DNA of 64,000 bases from CAYMEK01 sp964389305. Lineage in GTDB: Bacteria > Spirochaetota > Spirochaetia > SZUA-6 > DRHE01. A program made the translations under genes and the position numbers. This document shows positions 8,330 to 16,580 of the stretch, piece after piece (position 1 is the first letter of the stretch; every line of letters begins with the position of its first letter). Below the pieces are notes generated by a model. The model saw only the letters and a list, made by a program, of their open reading frames with translations. It had not been told where the DNA came from and searched no databases. The stretch is from contig CAYMEK010000002.1 in the NCBI GenBank assembly GCA_964389305.1, positions 62,001 through 126,000 on the forward strand. Reading direction: 5' to 3'.

Positions 8330-8935
8330 TCACGTATACATGCACAGCAGCCTGTCTGTAATACAGGGAATCTCCTTACGCTCCGGCTTATCTCTACGCC
8401 AGACTGCACAGACCCCGAATATCGCTCCCCGGAGGGTCTGCAGGATCATTTCGGGGTCGAAGCAGGTCTTGAACTCACCGGTCTTGAGTGCCAGCCTGAT
8501 CTCCTCCAGCATCAGCTCGTTCGCCTCCCGGTAGCTTTCCATATAGTTGTTGATCGCCCTGGATTCCTCCCTGCTGTCCGACTCAATGAACAGCGGGAAA
8601 ATCCGGGTCAGGATGATGAGCAGGATCTCCAGGTTGTCGTGGTAAAACTCCAGAATGACCCGCACCATCTCCTTGAGCACGTCCACATGGGACTTGTTTT
8701 CCTTGCGAATCTGGCTTATATGAAGCGAAAAGTCGTAGTATTCCTGGTCGAGAATGGCGTTCAGTATTTCAGGGATGCCCTTGAAATAGTAATATAGAGA
8801 GCTTTTGTCCATGTCCAGAGCCTGTGCGATATCGCCCATGGTTGCGTTTTTCCCGCGCTTTATCAACACCTCTTCGGCCGTGGCCAGGATTGTCGCCCTT
8901 TTCTGTTCGAGACGTTTTTGCTTGGATTGCGACAT
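8330..8935 (-). CDS. TetR/AcrR family transcriptional regulator
   Basis: 201 residues, ATG at 8935 with a strong AGGAGGG SD. The N-terminal helix-turn-helix is classical: ILATAEEVLIKRGKNATMGD, then IAQALDMDKSSLYYYFKG, with the YYYF recognition end. The C-terminal ligand domain (about 60-200) is divergent, as usual, so the effector cannot be named. The protein binds DNA as a dimer and normally represses its own promoter or that of a neighbour. The leader carries two direct ATTTCAA repeats at the predicted transcription start, candidate operator sites. The downstream gene at 7815-8291 is its likely operon partner; the divergent cupin-gpsA pair is another possible target. Confidence 0.93.
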   Translation of the reverse strand: MSQSKQKRLEQKRATILATAEEVLIKRGKNATMGDIAQALDMDKSSLYYYFKGIPEILNAILDQEYYDFSLHISQIRKENKSHVDVLKEMVRVILEFYHDNLEILLIILTRIFPLFIESDSREESRAINNYMESYREANELMLEEIRLALKTGEFKTCFDPEMILQTLRGAIFGVCAVWRRDKPERKEIPCITDRLLCMYT

Positions 8936-8961
8936 TGAACCCTCCTGGTTTTTTTAACGCC

Positions 8962-9014
8962 ATTTCAATTTCGATTTCAACTGCCAGTCTAATCTATATT
9001 CACGTGGTTTTCAA
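8962..9014 (-). promoter_or_regulatory. tetR promoter with ATTTCAA repeats
   Basis: On the minus strand TTGAAA (9014-9009), a 17-nt spacer and TAGACT (8991-8986). Just downstream, covering the predicted start of transcription, plus-strand ATTTCAA occurs at 8962-8968 and 8974-8980, 12 bp apart. The related TTTTCAA at 9008-9014 overlaps the -35 box. The spacing suits a TetR-type operator for autoregulation. Confidence 0.5.
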
Positions 9015-9115
9015 ATGGTTGCTCGACCAATGTCTGTCAAGGGGATTCTGCCGCTTCTGGCGCCGCCCGTCCCGAGTATATCCTCCTCACTGCAGCCCCG
9101 GCGGCCGCCGCCAGC

Positions 9116-9144
9116 TTGTCAGGGAAGCCAAAGGCGCGTAAACT
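9116..9144 (+). promoter_or_regulatory. Promoter of the cupin-gpsA pair
   Basis: TTGTCA (9116-9121), a 17-nt spacer and TAAACT (9139-9144), only 6 nt before the ATG at 9151. No Shine-Dalgarno sequence lies between, so the transcript is probably leaderless. Confidence 0.5.
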
Positions 9145-9150
9145 GGCAGC

Positions 9151-9507
9151 ATGGTACGTCACGAGAGCGAGATTAGATCCCGTCCCGTATACGGGGACGG
9201 AAAGCAGAGGGTGTACAAGCAAATACTGGTAGGACCGCAGGACGGTTATCAGGGGTTCTTGAGGGAGTTCACCTTGGACCCGGGCGCCAGCAGCCCCTAC
9301 CATCAGCACGACTGGTATCACGTCGTGTACATCCTCGAGGGAAACGGCATGGTTAAAATCGAAGGCGAGGAGCAGCTGCTGCGCCGCGGCACGGTGGTCC
9401 ACGCCGAAGCCGGCAAGATTCACGGGTTTTTCAACACCGGTTCCACACCGCTGCGCTTCCTGTGCCTGGTCCCGGAGAAGGGGGACGAGTACCCGGAAAA
9501 GCCCTGA
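9151..9507 (+). CDS. Cupin domain protein
   Basis: 118 residues. A single small beta-barrel cupin: first motif SSPYHQHDWYHVVYILEGNG with HxH-type metal ligands, second motif VVHAEAGKIHGFFNTG with the distal His. Such proteins bind a metal and act as isomerases, epimerases, dioxygenases or sensors; nothing here settles which. The ATG follows its -10 box by only 6 nt with no SD, so it may be read from a leaderless mRNA. Its TGA overlaps the ATG of gpsA (TGATG), implying translational coupling. Confidence 0.85.
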   Translation: MVRHESEIRSRPVYGDGKQRVYKQILVGPQDGYQGFLREFTLDPGASSPYHQHDWYHVVYILEGNGMVKIEGEEQLLRRGTVVHAEAGKIHGFFNTGSTPLRFLCLVPEKGDEYPEKP

Positions 9508-10634
9508 TGGCCGGGTCAAGACGACATAAGGTCGGCGTGCTGGGCGCCGGCGCCTGGGGTACCACCATCGGCAAGCTCCTGGCCGAACGAGGACACAGGG
9601 TGGAAATCTGGTGCCACGAACAGGAGGTGGCCCTGGAGATAAACCGTCGGCACAGCAACGGACGCTACCTGGTTGGAGTCACCCTGCCGGAGAATCTGAA
9701 AGCCTCACCGGACCTCCAGAGCGTGCTGTCAAAAAAAGAATACCTGCTGGTGGCGATCCCCACTCCCTTCGTAGTGGCAATCGTCAAGCAGATGCTGGCC
9801 GCCGTGGAAATCGTGGAGGGGAAGACCCTGGTGGGTGTGCTGAGCAAGGGATTTGTCCAATCCTCCCAGGGTATCCGTCTGATCACCGAGGCCATCGAGG
9901 ATTACCTGCCCGGGATCTACAAAGACAACCTGGTCTACATCTCCGGACCCAGCCACGCCGAGGAGGTGTCCCGGGGAAAGATCACCGGATTGATCAGCGC
10001 TTCTAAAAACGGAACCAACGCCATCCGCTTCCGCCAACTCCTGTCCGGCAAGAACCTGCTGGTCTACTCCTCGCTGGACGTGAAGGGGGTACAGATCTGC
10101 GCCGCCCTTAAAAACGTGGTGGCCATTGCCTTCGGTATGCTTGACGCCTTGAGCGAGCTTTCCGACCACTTCGGGGACAACACCGAAGCCCTGCTCATGG
10201 CCGCCGGACTGAACGAGGTCCAGCGCCTGGGCCTGGCCATGGGCGCCACCCACGCCGAAACCTTCACCTCCATCGCCGGGGTAGGCGACCTGGAAGTTAC
10301 CTGCCGCAGCGAATACGGGCGCAACCGCAGGCTTGGACGGGAGATTATCATTACCCGGGTGCTGGAGCACTTCCAAGACATCGAGGATCTGATAGCCAAT
10401 ATGGGGGAGATAGGCTATTTCGCCGAAGGAGTGGTTGCGGCCAAATACGCCAACGAGTTGTCGCGAAGCTTGGGGGTAGCGCTGCCGATCTGCTGCGGCG
10501 TGTATCGCATCCTGAACCGGCAGGCAAACGCCATCCAGGAGGTGGAAGCCATACTGAAGGGAATCTCCCTGAACGGAACGGCGCGCAAGGATGCTTCGGA
10601 AGGGCCGGCGTGGCCGGCTTCAGCCCTGCGATAA
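9507..10634 (+). CDS. gpsA: NAD(P)-dependent glycerol-3-phosphate dehydrogenase
   Basis: 375 residues, starting at the ATG that overlaps the cupin stop codon. The enzyme reduces dihydroxyacetone phosphate to sn-glycerol 3-phosphate, the backbone for phospholipids. The Rossmann motif is VGVLGAGAWGTTIGKLL near the N-terminus; VGVLSKGFV and VYISGPSHAEEV are the conserved nucleotide and substrate loops, and KGVQICAALKNVVAIAFGML holds the catalytic Lys; EYGRNRRLGR is the substrate-binding C-terminal element. Family members are about 330-350 residues, so it is slightly long, mainly at the C-terminal tail. The last 15 bp overlap the 3' end of the convergent radical SAM gene. Confidence 0.93.
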   Translation: MAGSRRHKVGVLGAGAWGTTIGKLLAERGHRVEIWCHEQEVALEINRRHSNGRYLVGVTLPENLKASPDLQSVLSKKEYLLVAIPTPFVVAIVKQMLAAVEIVEGKTLVGVLSKGFVQSSQGIRLITEAIEDYLPGIYKDNLVYISGPSHAEEVSRGKITGLISASKNGTNAIRFRQLLSGKNLLVYSSLDVKGVQICAALKNVVAIAFGMLDALSELSDHFGDNTEALLMAAGLNEVQRLGLAMGATHAETFTSIAGVGDLEVTCRSEYGRNRRLGREIIITRVLEHFQDIEDLIANMGEIGYFAEGVVAAKYANELSRSLGVALPICCGVYRILNRQANAIQEVEAILKGISLNGTARKDASEGPAWPASALR

Positions 10635-12008
10635 TCTCCTCGCCAGATCCTTCAACTCCTCCAGGTCCCGGACGGTCAAGCCCGGCCAGCGCATGGGCAG
10701 CAGCGTGTTGTTGTGGGTGAGGGGCTCTTCGGCCAGGGGAAAGGAGGACAGCCGGACCGCCTGCTGCCACAAGGAGCTGCCGGGCGTCGGCGAATACTCC
10801 GCCACCTGCACCCGGATTCCGAAGGAAGCGGCATAGCAAATCGATTCTTCCACCTCCCCTGCCCGTTGTTCCGGAAGCCCGGCCAGCACGTAGGCGATCA
10901 CGTCGCGGGGCTGGAAGCCGCCCTGGAACAGCGTCTCCAGCCCGGCGGCAAGCATTCCAGGCTTCAGCTTGCGGTCCAGGCTGTCGTGGAAGCCGGGCCG
11001 GGCGCTCTCGAAGCCCAGCCGCACCTCCCGGAAGCCGGAACGCTTCATGGCTGCGGCCGTGGGGACATCGAGGAAGCACAGGTGAACCGCGTTGGGAAGG
11101 AAGAAGGACAGCCTGAGACCGGAAGCCAGAACGGACTCGAGAAAGTGCAGGAAAGCTCTCTCCTTGCCGGCCAGCAGCGCATCGTCGTAGAAGGCGAAAT
11201 TGCGGGTTCCATAGCGGCCGTGCATCTCGGTAACCGTGCGTAGCAGCAATTCGGGCCGACCGGCGCTGAAGCCCGGGTTAATCCGGTGGGAGGCGCAGTA
11301 GGCGCAGGAAAACGGACAGCCCCGGTTGAGCCGTAGGACCCCGGCCTCCCAGTTGGCCTCGGGCAGAAGAAGAAGCCGCTCCTCCTCCCAGGACTGAGAG
11401 GCGGGCAGGGAAAGTGAGCGCAGTAGCCCCGGCAGCTCGGGAAAGGCGGGCCCGGATATTACGAAGTCGGCTCCGCTCTGTCTCCGGGCATGCTCCGGGC
11501 ACAGGGTCGGGTAGATCCCGCCGAGCACCACGGGTACGCGAGGGAAAAAGCGCCGAACCGCCCGAATCGCCTCCACCACGCCGGGATACCAGTAGCTCAT
11601 ACCGGCCGACAGGAACACAATGTCCGGCTGCTCGGCGCCGATTCGTTCCTCCAGGCTCTCCGCCACCATACCGTAGCGGGCGTAGCTGCGCGCCAGTCCC
11701 CTCAGGACCGCCGGAGTTTCAACCACCTGCCGGAAAAACTTCCCCGTGCCTCTACGTTCTCGTCGGGGGCTGCCCAGCAGGTGACGGCTGCGAGGGTCGG
11801 TGTAGTCCAGAGCGTTCACCAGCCTCACCTTGTACCCGCAGCTCTCGAGCCAGGCCCCCAGCCGGCAGAGGGCATAAGGCTTGAGGAACAGGTCGTAGAG
11901 GGCGAAGTCATAGACAGGCGGGTTGAGCAGCAACGCTCTGGGCGCTCTCGCGGCCGCCGCTGCCGCCCCAGCCTGGACAAAGCGGAGGGTTTTTGTTATA
12001 GTTCCCAC
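10620..12008 (-). CDS. B12-binding-type radical SAM protein
   Basis: 462 residues. An N-terminal cobalamin-binding-like Rossmann region (ALLLNPPVYDF, then VVLGGIYPTLCPEHAR) precedes a radical SAM core with NRGCPFSCAYCAS, the CX3CX2C cluster motif. This architecture occurs in enzymes that methylate or rearrange unactivated carbon, but many members only keep the fold; the substrate cannot be inferred. The annotated GTG at 12008 lies only 10 nt from tRNA-Cys and inside the tRNA promoter; TTG at codon 26, just before LLNPP, is an alternative start. Its 3' end overlaps gpsA by 15 bp. Confidence 0.85.
   Translation of the reverse strand: MGTITKTLRFVQAGAAAAAARAPRALLLNPPVYDFALYDLFLKPYALCRLGAWLESCGYKVRLVNALDYTDPRSRHLLGSPRRERRGTGKFFRQVVETPAVLRGLARSYARYGMVAESLEERIGAEQPDIVFLSAGMSYWYPGVVEAIRAVRRFFPRVPVVLGGIYPTLCPEHARRQSGADFVISGPAFPELPGLLRSLSLPASQSWEEERLLLLPEANWEAGVLRLNRGCPFSCAYCASHRINPGFSAGRPELLLRTVTEMHGRYGTRNFAFYDDALLAGKERAFLHFLESVLASGLRLSFFLPNAVHLCFLDVPTAAAMKRSGFREVRLGFESARPGFHDSLDRKLKPGMLAAGLETLFQGGFQPRDVIAYVLAGLPEQRAGEVEESICYAASFGIRVQVAEYSPTPGSSLWQQAVRLSSFPLAEEPLTHNNTLLPMRWPGLTVRDLEELKDLARRLSQG
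11974..12002 (+). promoter_or_regulatory. Promoter of tRNA-Cys
   Basis: TGGACA (11974-11979), a 17-nt spacer and TATAGT (11997-12002), 16 nt before the tRNA 5' end. It lies inside the first codons of the divergent radical SAM gene. Confidence 0.6.
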
Positions 12009-12018
12009 GGTCCATCAA

Positions 12019-12090
12019 GGCGCCGTACCCAAGAGGTAAGGGAGAGGTCTGCAAAACCTTTATGCACCGGTTCGATTCCGGTCGGCGCCT
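12019..12090 (+). tRNA. tRNA-Cys (anticodon GCA)
   Basis: 72 nt. Acceptor arms GGCGCCG/CGGCGCC pair fully; D stem CCC/GGG; anticodon stem GAGGT/ACCTT with loop CTGCAAA giving anticodon GCA; T arm ACCGG-TTCGATT-CCGGT. The discriminator base is T (U73), a main identity element for cysteinyl-tRNA synthetase. The 3' CCA is not encoded. The cysS gene is about 6 kb away. The last 31 nt are antisense to the end of the Nudix gene. Confidence 0.97.
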
Positions 12091-12656
12091 GTGCCTTCCA
12101 AGGTACGCTCATACCAGTACAGAGCGACGGCGGTCATCGCATTGAGATAAGGCTCGCGGCCGATGGACTGCCGGAGTTCCGTGACGGGCACCCGTAGCAG
12201 CTCGAGCAGCTCCAGCTCATCGAGGGCCGGCGAGGAGCGTTCTTCCAGCTCCCGGGCCAGAAAAGTGTGGCATAGATTGGTCATGAAGGCCGGATTGGGG
12301 GCGATGGTGCCGATCGGTTGAAGCCTGCCGGCCCCGAAGCCCGTTTCTTCCAGCAGCTCCCGCCGGGCTGCTTCCTCAGGCCGCTCGCCTGCCTCTACCA
12401 GTCCGGCCGGGAATTCTACGGTGATGCGGTTCAGTCCCTGGCGAAACTGCCTGACCATGAGGAAACAGGCTGTACCGCCCTCCTCCGCCACCACCGGGAC
12501 CACATTGACCCAATCTCTGGCTTCAAGAAGGAAGAAATCGCCTTGCCTGCCGTCGGCGGCTCGTCGGCGCGAGCGGTAGAGGTCGAAGATGCCGCAGCGC
12601 CGCAGCAACCTGGAGCCGGTCTCGCGCCATATCAAGTGTTGGTCCCGGACTGTCAT
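12060..12656 (-). CDS. Nudix hydrolase, ADP-ribose pyrophosphatase-like
   Basis: 198 residues. The Nudix box is complete across AGLVEAGERPEEAARRELLE and ETGF, satisfying GX5EX7REUXEEXGU, with the metal-binding glutamates in REL and EE. It is preceded by EFPAG, and IGTIAPNPAFMTNLCHTFLA resembles the ADP-ribose/nucleoside-sugar branch. It should cleave nucleotide-sugar diphosphates in the cytoplasm. The last nine residues, GADRNRTGA, are encoded antisense to the T arm and acceptor of tRNA-Cys, and the TAA stop is also inside the tRNA; this tail is not part of the fold. Divergent from the SAM hydrolase gene. Confidence 0.9.
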   Translation of the reverse strand: MTVRDQHLIWRETGSRLLRRCGIFDLYRSRRRAADGRQGDFFLLEARDWVNVVPVVAEEGGTACFLMVRQFRQGLNRITVEFPAGLVEAGERPEEAARRELLEETGFGAGRLQPIGTIAPNPAFMTNLCHTFLARELEERSSPALDELELLELLRVPVTELRQSIGREPYLNAMTAVALYWYERTLEGTGADRNRTGA

Positions 12657-12689
12657 GCCTCCGCCACCGTAGCACGATTCTCATCGACC

Positions 12690-12718
12690 TTTCAATTCCC
12701 GGGCCGGGATGGTAGAAT
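12690..12718 (+). promoter_or_regulatory. Promoter of the SAM hydrolase gene
   Basis: TTTCAA (12690-12695), a 17-nt spacer and TAGAAT (12713-12718). The spacer contains the perfect palindrome TCCCGGGCCGGGA (12697-12709), a possible operator. The -35 match is weak. Confidence 0.35.
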
Positions 12719-12734
12719 CCAAAGCACCAAAAGG

Positions 12735-13589
12735 ATGAGTGGCAACATCGTAGCCCTGCTGTCTGATTTCGGAAGCAAAGACGCCTACGTAGGGGTAATG
12801 AAGGCGGTAATTCTGGGCGTGGACCCCTCGTTGACCATCGTAGATCTATGCCACGAAATTCCGCCTCACGATCTACTCTCCGCCTCCTACGTGCTGTACT
12901 CGGCCTGGGATTACTTCCCCGACGGCAGCGTTTTCTGCGCGGTAGTCGATCCCGGGGTCGGCAGCGGGCGGGGTACGCTGCTGGCCGAGATCCGGGACAG
13001 GTACCTGGTGGGTCCGGACAACGGCCTGATCAGTCTGCTCGTACGCCTGGCTGCCCCGATCGAGGTCTACGCCTTGAACAGCGCCTCGGTCAGGGGACCG
13101 GGGCACCTGTCCGGGGTTGCGGGTGCGCTGAGCAGCACCTTTCACGGGCGGGACCTGTTTGCTCCCGCCGCCGCCATGTGCGCGAGGGGTGAGGCCGGTT
13201 TACTCCGGGGTGGGCCGCTCGAGCCTCACCTGCTGGCGCAGGTTTACCCGAGCAGAAAGGGGGAAAGCCTGCTTCACGGGCACATCCTGCACGTAGACCG
13301 CTTCGGAAACTGCATCTCCTCGCTGCACCGCAGCGATCTCGCCTCTCTGGGTGTGGAGGATCGGGAGCTGACGATTCGCTGCGGCTCCTTCAGGGCCACC
13401 GGACTGCGTGCTACTTACTCCGAGGCGGCGCCCGGGGAACCCCTCTGCCTGATCGGAAGCTCGGGATTTTTGGAGATCGCGGTGCGGGAGGGCAATGCGT
13501 CCGCAGCCTTGGGCATCGGGACGGGTCATGAGCTGGAGGCGGCCGCCGGAACAGGCCGACACCACCGGGTAACGGATTCCCGTGCTTAA
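12735..13589 (+). CDS. S-adenosyl-L-methionine hydrolase (adenosine-forming), DUF62 family
   Basis: 284 residues from the ATG at 12735; upstream in-frame codons run antisense through the Nudix gene and are not used. Hallmarks of the SAM hydrolase/fluorinase superfamily are LLSDFGSKDAYVGVMKAVI (substrate-binding Asp), AVVDPGVGSGRG and YLVGPDNGLI in the N-terminal domain, and DRFGNCISSL at the start of the C-terminal barrel. Known members split SAM into adenosine and methionine using water, a futile-looking reaction thought to control SAM levels. The halogenase-specific insertion is not apparent, so hydrolase is the better call. The SD (AAGG) sits directly against the ATG. A tail of about 20 residues after the barrel is unconserved. 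Confidence 0.9.
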   Translation: MSGNIVALLSDFGSKDAYVGVMKAVILGVDPSLTIVDLCHEIPPHDLLSASYVLYSAWDYFPDGSVFCAVVDPGVGSGRGTLLAEIRDRYLVGPDNGLISLLVRLAAPIEVYALNSASVRGPGHLSGVAGALSSTFHGRDLFAPAAAMCARGEAGLLRGGPLEPHLLAQVYPSRKGESLLHGHILHVDRFGNCISSLHRSDLASLGVEDRELTIRCGSFRATGLRATYSEAAPGEPLCLIGSSGFLEIAVREGNASAALGIGTGHELEAAAGTGRHHRVTDSRA

Positions 13590-13591
13590 CA

Positions 13592-13620
13592 TTGACATTC
13601 TCGGTACCGATCCATATACT
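13592..13620 (+). promoter_or_regulatory. Promoter of the cyclic-nucleotide-binding protein gene
   Basis: TTGACA (13592-13597), a 17-nt spacer and TATACT (13615-13620), 28 nt before the ATG at 13649. A near-consensus housekeeping promoter, and it rules out the longer ORF that begins at the -35 box. Confidence 0.8.
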
Positions 13621-13648
13621 AGCGACAGTATCTATCCCGGGACTAGGA

Positions 13649-14887
13649 ATGGCTAATCCATTACAGCTCTCGCTGGTTAACTTCAAAAAAGGCTCGTATA
13701 TCATCGTAGAAGGAAAGCCGAATGCGGCCAACTTTTACATTATCCGCAGCGGTAAAGTCGGCTTGAGCAAGGAAGTGGCGGTCGTCGAGGAAGAGGGGGG
13801 CAATATTCTCGGTCCGGGAGATTTCTTCGGCGTTATCTCCACCATGTCGGCTCACAGCCATATCGAGACCGCCCAGGCCCTGACCGACGTTTCCCTGATC
13901 TCGGTGCTCAGGGACCAGTACGACCTGTTGATCGAGAAAAACGCCCCGGTGGCGATGAAAATCATCCAGGGATTTTCCAAGCGCATGCGCTACCTCGACG
14001 AGGCGGTCACCCGTCTGACCTTCAAGAGCACGGCCACCGAGCACCCAAGCCATTTGTTCAAAGTCGGGGAATACTACGCCCGCCAGAGCCAATACAACCA
14101 GGCTTACTACGCCTACTACCGCTACCTCCAGCACTGCCCCGACGGCGAGCACGTCGCAACCGCCAAAGAACGTATGTCCAGGATTCATCCCTATGCCAAG
14201 GCCGTGTACCTGGAAAAGGGGGACAGCGATTTCAACCGCTTCTACCCCAAGAATACGATGATCTGCAGCGAGGCCGAACCGGGAGACGAGCTGTACATCA
14301 TCCAGAAGGGGACGATCAAAGTCAGCAAGATCGTGGACGATAAAGAGGTACTGCTGGCCCTGTTGAAATCCGGAGATATCTTCGGCGAAATGGCCTTACT
14401 GGAGAACAAGCCTCGCTCGGCTTCAGGGATCGCCTACGAAGACACCACCGTGATGGCGGTGAACCGGGCCAACTTCCAGCGTATGGTCCAGACCCAGCCG
14501 CAGTTGATAACCCGCCTGACTCAGCTCCTGGCCGAGCGGATCTGGGTGGTGTATCGACAGCTTACCAACATCATCATGATTAATCCCTTGGGCCGGTTTT
14601 ACGACAGATTGCTGCTGGAGATGGAGAAGAACCGGATCCACACCCCCCCGGGGGAGCCCTATACCTTCGATTTCGGTCCCAAGGAGCTGATCAATATGGT
14701 CGGGATGTCCTTGGAAGAGGGCAAGAGCGTCGTGCAGAAGCTGTTCGAGAATAAGAAGCTAAAACTGGTGGACAACCACATCTTCACTTCCGATGGCGAA
14801 GAGATCCGCAAACAGGCCGAGTACTTCAAGAAAATGGAGAAAATCCAGAAATCACGCCAGGAAGGCTCTCTAAAAGCCCAGCATTGA
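13649..14887 (+). CDS. Double cyclic-nucleotide-binding domain protein, Crp-related
   Basis: 412 residues from the ATG at 13649, placed 28 nt after a consensus promoter with AGGA upstream. Two cNMP-binding beta-barrels: residues about 8-120 (KGSYIIVEGKPNAANFYII) and about 190-310. Only the second carries a full phosphate-binding cassette, FGEMALLENKPRSAS with its Glu and Arg; the first has FGVISTMSAHSHIETA, without the Arg. Between them YYARQSQYNQAYYAYYRYL looks like a TPR-like helix pair. The C-terminal 90 residues (KELINMVGMSLEEGKSVVQ) resemble a degenerate winged helix-turn-helix. It may be a cAMP-responsive regulator or effector; a cyclase is encoded at 45578-47236. Neighbours do not specify its target. 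Confidence 0.88.
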   Translation: MANPLQLSLVNFKKGSYIIVEGKPNAANFYIIRSGKVGLSKEVAVVEEEGGNILGPGDFFGVISTMSAHSHIETAQALTDVSLISVLRDQYDLLIEKNAPVAMKIIQGFSKRMRYLDEAVTRLTFKSTATEHPSHLFKVGEYYARQSQYNQAYYAYYRYLQHCPDGEHVATAKERMSRIHPYAKAVYLEKGDSDFNRFYPKNTMICSEAEPGDELYIIQKGTIKVSKIVDDKEVLLALLKSGDIFGEMALLENKPRSASGIAYEDTTVMAVNRANFQRMVQTQPQLITRLTQLLAERIWVVYRQLTNIIMINPLGRFYDRLLLEMEKNRIHTPPGEPYTFDFGPKELINMVGMSLEEGKSVVQKLFENKKLKLVDNHIFTSDGEEIRKQAEYFKKMEKIQKSRQEGSLKAQH

Positions 14888-14904
14888 GTTTTTCGCTCCT
14901 TTTT

Positions 14905-16578
14905 TTAGTAGATACCCAGCACGTCTAGATCGGACCAGTAGGCGCTGTAGCTTGAAAGCGCTCCCGTGGCTTCCTCGTGAATACCTTGCAGGGAAGGGAT
15001 ATCGGTACGCCGAACCGCTCTTCCTTTAGGGTCCATCTGGTTCAATTCGATCAGCCCCTTGGAAAAAGCCAGGTGGTTGAAATCCAGATTGCCGAAGTAG
15101 TAGTTGTACGGGTTTATCTCCGGAGGCAGGCTCACCCGTATCTTGCCCTCGGCCAGGATCGGATCTACGGGAATCCAGCCCACGCTGTCCAGGTAGAACT
15201 CTGCCCAGTAGTGCCTGACAGCGGCCAGGGTCCGGTCGATCAGATACCCGGCCACCGGGCGGGCCGGGATGCCCTGGCTGCGCGCCAGGGCGCAGAAGAG
15301 AACTGCGTAGATGTAGGCATTCGCCTTGCGGCTGTCCAGGGCGGCGAGCGGGTCGTAGTCCTGAAGCTCCGGCTCGGCCTGGAGGCGGTCGATCAGGTAC
15401 CCGTAGATCTCCCGGGCCTTGCGGTAGGGATTGCGCTCCCGACCTACCACGGCGGCGCCTATCTTGGCGATCCTATCGTCGGCGGCCGGAACGATCGTGT
15501 CGGCGGCCGTATATTTCCGGTACAGCTTGCGGGCGCTGTCGTAGCTGCTCGGTACTCTGGCTATACTCACCTTGGTTTCCACCGAATAGCGGTCCACCAT
15601 GAAGCTCTGAAACACGGGATAAGTGCCGCCCTCGGCCACGTTCTCCAGGCAGAAGAGCTTGACCCCGTCGACGTTTTCAAACAACGGCTCCGGCTCCTGG
15701 CTGACCAGTTGGATCTCCCTCTGCTCGGGAGCCTGAACGAGCTGGGGAACCCACAGATAAAGCCTGTTTTCTCCGTCCGCCGTCACCGATCCGACCTCTA
15801 GAGAATATTGAACCGCGTATGTTCTCTTCTCGGGAAACAACTTGGTGCCGGCTACGCCCTCGATCTCTACGTATACCGCATTGCTGCGGCCTTTGTCCGT
15901 GGCCACCAGCATGTTCCCCGAGGAAGCCCCATCAGGAATCCAGACCTGTATCTCGCGGTCGCTCCACTGCTCGTAGTCCAGATCGTAGGCCAGGGCAGGG
16001 ATCAGCGAGGAAAGGTCCGCTTCCGTGTACTGCCGGGATTCATCCCCTGTGATCCAGGTAAAGTACACCTGGGAGGCTCCCCGATGCAGGCCGAAGTTCA
16101 TTCCGCTTATGGTCAGGAGCGTCCCTACCGAGCCGCTATTCGGTTCCACGTCCTGGATAAAGGGGTGGCCGGGCTCACCCGGCCCGGACAGGACGACCGG
16201 GATCTGCTCCTTGTTGGTAAAAAGCACCCCCCGGCTCTTGCCATTGCCGGTGATCACCCGCACCATGCCGGAGCTTACGTCCTCTGGGATGCGCAGGCTG
16301 ATCCTGGTGTCCGTCCACTCCAGGTAATCGGAAGAAACCGGCGAATATCCGGCGATCACCACCTCAGCTCCGTTGCGCTGCTCCCCGAAATATTTCCCGG
16401 TGATCACCATCACGTCCTGGGGAAACCCTATCTTCGGCGTGATCGACTCTACCAGCGGCGGCCGTCCCGTCATCCGCGAGCTGATCAGCAGCACGGCCAG
16501 CAGGGCGAACAGTATGGTAATGTAGATAAACTCCTTACGCCGGTAGAACGGCTTGGGAAGATTTTTCTGTTCCTCCAT
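14905..16578 (-). CDS. Membrane-anchored TIG-domain transglutaminase-like protein
   Basis: 557 residues from the ATG at 16578, 2 nt after the preceding stop. One transmembrane anchor (about 18-36, IYITILFALLAVLLISS) leaves the rest outside the membrane. Two IPT/TIG immunoglobulin-like repeats follow: VESITPKIGFPQDVMVITGK and IQDVEPNSGSVGTLLTISGM. The C-terminal half is a transglutaminase-like core with a Cys in YAVLFCALARSQGIPARPV (near 428), a His in AVRHYWAEFYLDSVGW (near 455) and an Asp in WIPVDP, so the Cys-His-Asp triad looks intact. It may cross-link or hydrolyse envelope proteins or peptidoglycan-linked peptides. Last gene of an ECF sigma operon and likely its effector. Confidence 0.85.
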   Translation of the reverse strand: MEEQKNLPKPFYRRKEFIYITILFALLAVLLISSRMTGRPPLVESITPKIGFPQDVMVITGKYFGEQRNGAEVVIAGYSPVSSDYLEWTDTRISLRIPEDVSSGMVRVITGNGKSRGVLFTNKEQIPVVLSGPGEPGHPFIQDVEPNSGSVGTLLTISGMNFGLHRGASQVYFTWITGDESRQYTEADLSSLIPALAYDLDYEQWSDREIQVWIPDGASSGNMLVATDKGRSNAVYVEIEGVAGTKLFPEKRTYAVQYSLEVGSVTADGENRLYLWVPQLVQAPEQREIQLVSQEPEPLFENVDGVKLFCLENVAEGGTYPVFQSFMVDRYSVETKVSIARVPSSYDSARKLYRKYTAADTIVPAADDRIAKIGAAVVGRERNPYRKAREIYGYLIDRLQAEPELQDYDPLAALDSRKANAYIYAVLFCALARSQGIPARPVAGYLIDRTLAAVRHYWAEFYLDSVGWIPVDPILAEGKIRVSLPPEINPYNYYFGNLDFNHLAFSKGLIELNQMDPKGRAVRRTDIPSLQGIHEEATGALSSYSAYWSDLDVLGIY

Positions 16579-16580
16579 GA

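Noticed and set aside
14880..14904. Bidirectional terminator between the cNMP-binding and transglutaminase genes
   Set aside because: There is a T run, but the possible stem is only three or four base pairs.
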